Assembly: GCA_903857495.1 (NCBI GenBank)
Contig: CAIOFF010000039.1
Span: 1-32,808, forward strand
Reading direction: 5' to 3'
DNA length: 32,808 bases
Source of the DNA: an uncultured Holophagaceae bacterium
GTDB lineage: Bacteria > Acidobacteriota > Holophagae > Holophagales > Holophagaceae
In this document: in pieces, positions 27,278-32,808 of the stretch
Layout: each line of letters opens with the position of its first letter
How positions within the stretch are numbered: the stretch's first letter is position 1
Translations under genes and position numbers: made by a program
Notes under the pieces: generated by a model
Database searches by the model: none
What the model was told of the DNA's origin: nothing
The model's input: only the letters and a program-made list of their open reading frames with translations

Positions 27278-27996
27278 GGGGTCTCCGCTGGGGGGGTCGA
27301 AGCCGTAGGGGACCATGAGAACACCAAATGCCGGGGGAATGAACCACTGGCCTCCGGACACGGGTCCCGAAGAACGGCGACAGGGCTGGAGCAGGTGGAA
27401 CGCTGGCTCTTCTCCCCACAGCCTCCCCTGAACCGTTGCAGGAAGGCTGCCTCACTGCTTTCGCTTAGAGTCGGTTCAGGCCATTAGCCGGGATTTTCTC
27501 CTCGCCACGGGGATCATAACTATTGAAATTGATGAATTTGAAATATTTAACAGCTTGGGACGGGTCGGAATTGCCGGATTGGGACTCGCTCGGTTGGTCA
27601 AGGGCGTCTGTCCGCACAAGTACAATCCACCGGCCGGATTGAACCCCAATCACCAGCAAAAAGGAATGCCCCTAACTGATGCCAGACCGTGTGATTTAGA
27701 TCAACATGACTACATTTTGTATTAATCATTTAGAGATAATCTATGCCTATTTTTTGCCAAGAATAGGGAGATTCTCTTGAGCTTGCAACGAGGCGTTGGG
27801 GGTTCTAAGTAAAAATACGTAAGTTATTCTACTGACTGGACTAACGATTCGGTGCACCCCAGTATCATCAAACCGCCAAAAGTGATGGTGGTTCCTGTGG
27901 AGGGTCCGCTTCGTCTTGCGGAGCCCTGCCCAAGGGTTGCTGAACACTGATCGCAAAGAGATGAATCTGCTGTTTTTAGAATTGTTGAGGTGCCGT
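27278..27996. promoter_or_regulatory. Long AT-rich intergenic tract, panB / multicopper oxidase
   Basis: About 720 bases between divergent genes hold no credible open frame. The part from about 27500 to 27800 is far richer in AT than the genes on either side. Within it I see a nine-base inverted repeat, CCTGAACCG with CGGTTCAGG (27427-27435 and 27472-27480), and an FNR/CRP-like site at 27691-27704. TCCGC-x8-GCGGA and ACCGCC-x9-GGTGGT hairpins lie just before the oxidase gene (27870-27940). Possible -10 elements include GATAAT at 27735-27740. The length suggests complex control or a long leader. Confidence 0.45.
27691..27704 (+). promoter_or_regulatory. FNR/CRP-like binding site
   Basis: GTGATTTAGATCAA matches the FNR consensus TTGAT-N4-ATCAA at nine of ten specified positions, and TGTGA-N6-TCA matches most of a CRP site. 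It lies about 300 bases before the oxidase start, so control would require a start site well upstream of the gene. Confidence 0.35.
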
Positions 27997-30900
27997 ATGA
28001 GCAAGATTGTCAGGCAATTGATGGGGCTGACTGCAGCCCTGTGCGCTGGAGTGGGCCTGTTCGCCCAGTCCACTGAGGTGCCGAACCGCACCGCCGCTCC
28101 GACCGTGGGCGGCGACAAGGGCGTCATCATGGAGCGGGCCACCCGCCGGGCCGTGCTGAACAATGCCCGGGCGGCGGCGGCGGCGCGGACCAAAGCTGCG
28201 CTCCAGGCCAAGGGTGGCAAGGTCGATCCCGCCAGCCTGGGGGTGAACCCCGCGGTCCGGAATACGGCCTTGGCCGGCAAGGTCATCTCGCCAGAAGGGG
28301 CGCAGGCGGTGGCCGGCCCCGGCTTCCAGCTGGCGCAGCCCGACTACATGTTCGGGACGGCCAGCAACTGGCACAACACCAAGCCCATCAGAAAGTTCGT
28401 GGACACGCTGCCCGGCCTGGGCGCGGCCAATAAGAACAATCTGGGGAACTTCATCCCCGTGGCTCAGCCTGACACGGCCACCTATCCTGGCTCCGACTAT
28501 TACCAGCTGGGCGTGGTGCAGTACACCCAGAAGCTGCACTCTGAGCTGAACGCGACCAGGCTCCGGGGCTACAAGGACATCGGCCCAAAGGCCGAGAACA
28601 CGGCCAATGGCGCCAACAGCTCGAACTACCTCGGGCCCCTCATCATCGCCCACCGGGACCGCCCCGTGCGGGTGAAGGTCACCAACCAGCTGCCCAAGGG
28701 CACGGCGGGGGATCTGTTCATCCCCGTGGACACCACCATGATGGGCGCTGGCTACGGTCCTCTTGGCAACAAGGCCACGGGGACGAAGCTCTACACCCAG
28801 AACCGGGCTGAGCTTCACCTGCACGGTGGGCTCAACCCCTGGATCAGCGATGGCACCCCCCACCAGTGGTTCACGCCTGCGGGCGAGAACACCAGCTACC
28901 AGAAGGGCGTCGCCTTCCAGAACGTGCCCGACATGGGCGCGGGTTCGGCTGGCGATGGCATCGGCACCTACTACTACACCAACCAGCAGAGTGGGCGCCT
29001 GCTCTTCTACCACGACCACACTTTCGGGCTCACCCGCCTCAACGTCTACGCTGGCGAAGCCGCAGGCTATCTCATCGTGGACCCGGTCGAGGACAAGCTC
29101 ATCAACGCCGGAATCCTGCCCAACAACGGCGGCGGCGTCTACAACTACGGCATCCCCCTCATCATCCAGGACAAGACCTTCGTCGATACCACCACCCTGG
29201 GCACCCTTGGCGTGCAGGGTGGGACCGATCCCACCTGGGACGTCAACAAGTACGGCGGTGATGGCGCCCTCTGGTATCCCCACGTCTACATGGTGAACCA
29301 GAACCCCGCCGACCTGTCTGGCGCCAATGCCATGGGCCGGTGGGACTACGGCCCGTGGTTCTGGCCCCCGCTGACCGCCGCCGCGGGCCTGGTGCATGGC
29401 GCCGAGCCCATCCCTGGCGATCCCAACGGGACCGAGATCCCCGGCACGCCCAACCCCTCGCTGGTGCCCGAAGCCTTCCTGGACACCCCTGTGGTGAACG
29501 GCACCGCCTATCCCAAGCTCACCGTGCTTCCCCAGGCCTACCGGTTCCGGATCCTAAACGCTTCCAATGACCGCTTCTGGAACCTGAGCTTCTTCAAGGC
29601 GGACTCCACGGGCACCGAGGTGGCCATGGCCCCCGCGGCTCCGAGCTCCAACCCCAACTGGCCCGCCAACTGGCCCACTGATGGCCGCGCCGGCGGGGTG
29701 CCTGTGCCCTGGACTGCGGGGCCCTCTTTCATCCAGATTGGCACCGAGAGCGGCTTCCTGCCCGCTCCCGTGGTGGTCGCTCCTCAGCCCGTGAGCTACA
29801 ACTACAACCGCCGCGACATTGTGGTGCTGAATGTCGCGGACCATGGGCTGTTCCTCGGAGCCGCCGAGCGGGCGGACGTGATCGTGGACTTCTCGAACTA
29901 TGCCGGCCAGAAGCTCATCCTCTACAACGATGCCGGCGCTCCCGTGCCAGCCTTCGACCCCCGCCTCGACTACTACACCGGCTGCCCCGACCAACGCGAC
30001 TCCGGCGGCGCCAACACCACGCAGCCGGGTTACGGCCCCAACACCCGCACCATCATGCTCTTCGAGGTGGCCCTGACCACTCCCGCAGCGCCCTTTGACC
30101 TGGCTGCCCTGGAGCGGGCCTTCACCACCACGGCATACTCCAACGGCGCCTTTGCCGAAGCCCAGCATCCTCCCATCGTGCCTTCTTCCGCCTTCGACAC
30201 AGCCTACAACAAGAGCTTCACGGATGAGTACGTTCGCATCCAGGACCAGCAATTCCGCCGCCCCTATGCCTCCACAGAGAATGGCGATCCGGTTCAGCCG
30301 ACCCTGGAGCCCAAGGCCATCCAGGAGCTCTTCGAGCTGGACTACGGCCGCATGAACGCCACCCTCGGCGTGGAGCTGCCCTTCACCAACTTCAACATCC
30401 AGACGACCATCCCTCTCGGCTACTCGGATCCTGCGACCGAGACCCTGGTCGATGGCACCACCCAGCTCTGGAAGATCACCCACAACGGTGTGGACACGCA
30501 CCCCGTCCACTTCCATCTCTTCGATGTGCAGATCGTCAACCGCGTGGGCTGGGACGGCGCTGTGCGCTTCCCGGATGCCAACGAGTTCGGCTGGAAGGAA
30601 ACCGTCAAGATGAACCCGCTGGAAGACTGCATCGTCGCCTTCCGGCCCCTGTCCCCCCGCCTGCCTTTTGCCCTGCCGAACAGCCTGCGCACACCGAATG
30701 TTGTTAGTGCGACGAACGCTCCCATCAGTGTGACCGACCCCCTGAGCGGCAATCCCATCACCGTCACGAACAGCGTGGTGGACTACGGCTGGGAATACGT
30801 GTGGCACTGCCACATTCTCGGCCACGAAGAGAACGACTTCATGCGGCCCATGATCCTGAATGTGGCCAGAACGGTACCGAGCGCCCCCTCGACCTTGACG

Positions 30901-32376
30901 GCCAAGGACATCAACGCCACCCGTCTGGATCTGGCTTGGAAGGACAACTCCACCGATGAAACCGGCTTCTCCATCCAGCGTCGGGCCGGTGGCAGCAGCA
31001 ACGACTGGGTCCAGATCGGCGCCGTCGTGCCGAACGTCCGCAGCTTCAGCGACTTCACCGTGACCAACGGTTCCAGCTATGACTACCGCGTCGTGGCCTA
31101 CAACCAGGCCGGGGACTCCGCCCCCAGCAACATCGCCACGCTTGGCGTTTCCACGGTGAGCGTTACGGGCACCGTCACCAGTGCCGGTGCGCCTACCCAG
31201 GACATCCTCATCAGCATCAGCAATGGTCAGACCGTCCCGACCGATGCCAGTGGTGTCTACACCTTCTCCGTCCCCGTGGGCTTCACGGGCACGGCCACAC
31301 CGATCACGAGCAGCTACGTCTACACCCCCGCCCGGAGGACCTATACGGCGCTGGCCGCTGATCAGACCGGCCAGAACTACACGGCCGCCACGGTGATCAC
31401 CGTGTCCGGCAAGGTCGCCGTCGGAGCGACGGCCCTGGCCGGCGCCACGGTCACCTTCAGCACCGGCGAGACGGCCACCACCGATGCCAGTGGCAACTAC
31501 AGCAGGGTCCTCTTCTCTCCCTACACCGGTTCCTTCAGCGCCACCAAGGCGGGCTACTACATCACTCCGTTCAGCGTTGCTCTGGTCAGTGCCACCACGG
31601 ACCTGCCCGGCCAGAACTTCAGCGCCGTCACCGGGTTCAGTGTCTCCGGTCGCGTGACCGCCAATGGCACCGGCGTAGCTGGTGTCGCGGTGGCCTTCGC
31701 CAGCGGTGCCACCCCTGTCACCGACGCAGCCGGCAACTTCAGCGCCATGGTTCCCAGTCGCTACAGCGGCACCATTACGCCGTCCAAGGCGGGCTACACC
31801 TTCACGCCCACCAGCATCACCCTGAACCGCATCGCCGCCAACACCACGGGCCAGAACTTCACGGGCCGTGCGGTCTGGCCCGTCACGGGCACCGTCACCT
31901 CCGGAGTGACGCCCCTGGCCGGCGTCACCGTGACCTTGAGTGGCACCGGCGGCGGCTCGGCCACCACCACCGCTGCCGGCACCTACACCTTCAACGCCAA
32001 TGCGGGCTGGAGTGGCACCATCACCCCCACCCTGCGGGGAACGCTCTTCCTGCCGGCCAGCGTCACCGTGGCCAACCTCGCTGCGGCCAGGGCCCAGAAC
32101 TTCAGCACAGCCCAGACCCTGGCCGGAACCACCCGGCTGGCCAGCAACAACAGCAGCGTCAATGGGGTAACGCTCACTGCCACGGGCACGGTTGGCGGGG
32201 CTCCCTTCACGGCCACAGCCACCTCCAGCGGCACCGGAACCTTCACCCTCACCGTACCCACGGGCTGGGTGGGCACCGTCACCGCCACGAGCGCGGGTCG
32301 CACCTGGACCACGACCACCGTCATGCCCATGACCGTGAATGCGAACGTCACCACCCTCGCCTTCCTCGGCCGCTAG
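27997..32376 (+). CDS. Secreted multicopper oxidase with FN3 and five C-terminal repeats
   Basis: This is a 1459-residue exported enzyme of the CotA/laccase type, expected to oxidise a metal ion or organic substrate and reduce oxygen. The signal peptide ends AGVGLFA before Gln-Ser. The four copper-ligand motifs are present: HLHGGLNPW (His274), HDH (339-341), HPVHFH (835-840) and HCHILGHEENDFM (937-949). Cys938 and His943 are type 1 copper ligands. Where CotA has axial Met, Phe948 stands here, with Met949 next. An FN3 domain runs from about 961 to 1050. Five repeats of about 80 residues (1054 to the end) follow, of the carboxypeptidase-regulatory or Ig-like type, with TTDASGNYS and GQNF signatures. 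GAGGTG just before ATG 27997 sets the start. Large putative multicopper proteins on the outer surface are known in Geobacter (OmpB); likeness in role is inference. Confidence 0.92.
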   Translation: MSKIVRQLMGLTAALCAGVGLFAQSTEVPNRTAAPTVGGDKGVIMERATRRAVLNNARAAAAARTKAALQAKGGKVDPASLGVNPAVRNTALAGKVISPEGAQAVAGPGFQLAQPDYMFGTASNWHNTKPIRKFVDTLPGLGAANKNNLGNFIPVAQPDTATYPGSDYYQLGVVQYTQKLHSELNATRLRGYKDIGPKAENTANGANSSNYLGPLIIAHRDRPVRVKVTNQLPKGTAGDLFIPVDTTMMGAGYGPLGNKATGTKLYTQNRAELHLHGGLNPWISDGTPHQWFTPAGENTSYQKGVAFQNVPDMGAGSAGDGIGTYYYTNQQSGRLLFYHDHTFGLTRLNVYAGEAAGYLIVDPVEDKLINAGILPNNGGGVYNYGIPLIIQDKTFVDTTTLGTLGVQGGTDPTWDVNKYGGDGALWYPHVYMVNQNPADLSGANAMGRWDYGPWFWPPLTAAAGLVHGAEPIPGDPNGTEIPGTPNPSLVPEAFLDTPVVNGTAYPKLTVLPQAYRFRILNASNDRFWNLSFFKADSTGTEVAMAPAAPSSNPNWPANWPTDGRAGGVPVPWTAGPSFIQIGTESGFLPAPVVVAPQPVSYNYNRRDIVVLNVADHGLFLGAAERADVIVDFSNYAGQKLILYNDAGAPVPAFDPRLDYYTGCPDQRDSGGANTTQPGYGPNTRTIMLFEVALTTPAAPFDLAALERAFTTTAYSNGAFAEAQHPPIVPSSAFDTAYNKSFTDEYVRIQDQQFRRPYASTENGDPVQPTLEPKAIQELFELDYGRMNATLGVELPFTNFNIQTTIPLGYSDPATETLVDGTTQLWKITHNGVDTHPVHFHLFDVQIVNRVGWDGAVRFPDANEFGWKETVKMNPLEDCIVAFRPLSPRLPFALPNSLRTPNVVSATNAPISVTDPLSGNPITVTNSVVDYGWEYVWHCHILGHEENDFMRPMILNVARTVPSAPSTLTAKDINATRLDLAWKDNSTDETGFSIQRRAGGSSNDWVQIGAVVPNVRSFSDFTVTNGSSYDYRVVAYNQAGDSAPSNIATLGVSTVSVTGTVTSAGAPTQDILISISNGQTVPTDASGVYTFSVPVGFTGTATPITSSYVYTPARRTYTALAADQTGQNYTAATVITVSGKVAVGATALAGATVTFSTGETATTDASGNYSRVLFSPYTGSFSATKAGYYITPFSVALVSATTDLPGQNFSAVTGFSVSGRVTANGTGVAGVAVAFASGATPVTDAAGNFSAMVPSRYSGTITPSKAGYTFTPTSITLNRIAANTTGQNFTGRAVWPVTGTVTSGVTPLAGVTVTLSGTGGGSATTTAAGTYTFNANAGWSGTITPTLRGTLFLPASVTVANLAAARAQNFSTAQTLAGTTRLASNNSSVNGVTLTATGTVGGAPFTATATSSGTGTFTLTVPTGWVGTVTATSAGRTWTTTTVMPMTVNANVTTLAFLGR
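31156..32373 (+). repeat. Five tandem 80-residue repeats inside the oxidase gene
   Basis: Repeat units begin near 31156, 31396, 31633, 31873 and 32119. Each has a V-x-G-x-V start, an A-G-V-T-V-like strand, T-D-A-S-G-N-Y or a variant, G-x-I-T-P-x-K-A-G-Y, and ends with G-Q-N-F or similar. The first four are clearly alike; the fifth is diverged and ends the protein. Confidence 0.75.
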
Positions 32377-32384
32377 ACTCCTCA

Positions 32385-32414
32385 CCCCGGGCGCGATCAG
32401 CGCCCGGGGTTATT
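32385..32414 (+). terminator. Intrinsic terminator of the oxidase gene
   Basis: CCCCGGGCGC (32385-32394) and GCGCCCGGGG (32400-32409) form a perfect ten-base stem with a five-base loop GATCA, followed by TTATTT. It starts eight bases after the oxidase stop. Confidence 0.88.
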
Positions 32415-32574
32415 TCATAATTGTTGAGAATTAATGATTTATCTGTTAACGCATTCATGATTTTTACAGGGGAGGGACGCGTCCCTCCCCTCCGCATTTA
32501 CCGATATATCCATCTCCACCGCCTTCTCCAGATCCAAGCCGGGCCTCTGCCCGCGCGTCGCACGGGAGTCCGTC
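32415..32574 (+). promoter_or_regulatory. AT-rich leader with a 22-base perfect palindrome
   Basis: An AT-rich stretch, 32415-32466, could hold a promoter (TTGAGA then TAACGC with 17 bases between is one weak pair). It is followed at 32469-32490 by a perfect palindrome whose arms GGGGAGGGA and TCCCTCCCC surround CGCG. The palindrome lies about 85 bases before the lipoprotein start and could be a leader hairpin or a protein-binding site. Confidence 0.4.
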
Positions 32575-32808
32575 ATGCCGAGTTCAAGACGCCAGCAACA
32601 TGAATCGCCATGGGCGCTTCTCCTGGGGCTGCTCGCCCTGCTGGGCCTGGTCCTGCAATTCGCCTGTGGCGGCAGCCACTCCAACCCGCCGCCACCGGCG
32701 CCCGTGGCGACGAGCCTGGTGGCCGCGACGAATCCCGTGCCCTTCGGCGGCACCACCAGCATCACGCCGACCTTCAGCAACGGGTCCGGCAGCGTGGACA
32801 ACGGCATC
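32575..32808 (+). CDS. Lipoprotein with Ig-like region, partial (3' end outside window)
   Basis: An open frame of 78 codons runs from ATG 32575 to the window edge. GGGAG lies seven bases upstream. After a short polar start, a hydrophobic helix LLLGLLALLGLVLQFACGG ends in a Cys that is probably lipidated, although the -3 residue is Gln. The mature part begins with a Pro-rich linker, then SLVAATNPVPFGGTTSITP and TFSNGSGSVDNG. This is the style of bacterial Ig-like domains in repeated surface proteins. It follows the oxidase in the same direction but behind a strong terminator, so it is a separate transcript. Confidence 0.7.
   Translation, partial: MPSSRRQQHESPWALLLGLLALLGLVLQFACGGSHSNPPPPAPVATSLVAATNPVPFGGTTSITPTFSNGSGSVDNGI

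Noticed and set aside
25492-27487. Two long plus-strand frames over panC and panB
   Set aside because: Both are mirror frames of strongly conserved enzymes.
27465-27659. 64-codon minus-strand frame in the panB / oxidase spacer
   Set aside because: No ribosome site, no recognisable sequence, and it ends in the inverted-repeat area.
27620-27660. GGGGTTCAATCC on the minus strand, like a tRNA T-arm
   Set aside because: The arm does not pair and no acceptor stem or anticodon arm can be built around it.
27840-27996. Possible GEMM/c-di-GMP riboswitch before the oxidase gene
   Set aside because: A CGCAAAG string and hairpins are present, but the conserved core order of that riboswitch is not.
27976-29397. 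473-codon open frame on the minus strand
   Set aside because: Antisense to the oxidase N-terminal part; composition of a shadow frame.
29554-32385. 943-codon open frame on the minus strand
   Set aside because: It is antisense to the multicopper oxidase, rich in Gly, Arg and Val, with no recognisable domain.

Overview
The window looks like a chromosomal segment of a GC-rich Gram-negative bacterium. The gene content would suit the Holophagae branch of the Acidobacteriota (Geothrix-like), but that is my recollection of gene style and no marker gene here proves it. The left third is clearly more AT-rich than the rest and carries transposase debris. The right two thirds are GC-rich and carry housekeeping genes.

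Region 1 (1-9.8 kb) is a surface-glycan island. On the plus strand are two GT2 glycosyltransferases, one GT4 glycosyltransferase and a SAM methyltransferase. Two decayed IS5-type transposases in opposite orientation flank the first glycosyltransferase. A 760-base tract with no intact gene follows. Next is a tightly coupled minus-strand operon: acyl carrier protein, short-chain reductase, acyl-activating ligase and GNAT acyltransferase. It starts from a good candidate sigma70-type promoter. The set suggests that a (hydroxy)acyl group is made on a dedicated carrier and transferred to a sugar or similar acceptor. A possible 45-codon ORF with an unusually strong Shine-Dalgarno sequence lies just upstream of that promoter.

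Region 2 (9.8-18.4 kb) holds a WecA/MraY-type polyprenyl-phosphate sugar-phosphate transferase, pnp (polynucleotide phosphorylase) and a CapD/WbpM-type nucleotide-sugar dehydratase/epimerase, all on the minus strand. Divergent from these is a very large SLBB-domain polysaccharide export protein. Together with region 1 they form a plausible glycan synthesis and export locus, interrupted by pnp.

Region 3 (18.4-27.3 kb) is housekeeping DNA mixed with toxin-antitoxin genes: queD, an orphan HigA-like antitoxin, a LEA14-like envelope protein, a HAD hydrolase, a BrnT/BrnA-like pair, rng (RNase G), an AbrB-type antitoxin with a Doc/Fic toxin, panD, a small secreted charged protein, a DUF6364-like antitoxin with a PIN toxin, then panC and panB. 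The last toxin-antitoxin pair sits between panD and panBC. All three pairs have a palindrome or inverted repeat at their promoter, consistent with autoregulation.

Region 4 (27.3-32.8 kb) has a long AT-rich intergenic tract with an FNR/CRP-like site. It precedes a secreted 1459-residue multicopper oxidase with an FN3 domain and five C-terminal beta-sandwich-like repeats. Its type 1 copper axial position appears to be Phe rather than Met. A strong terminator follows, then the start of an Ig-like lipoprotein that runs off the window.
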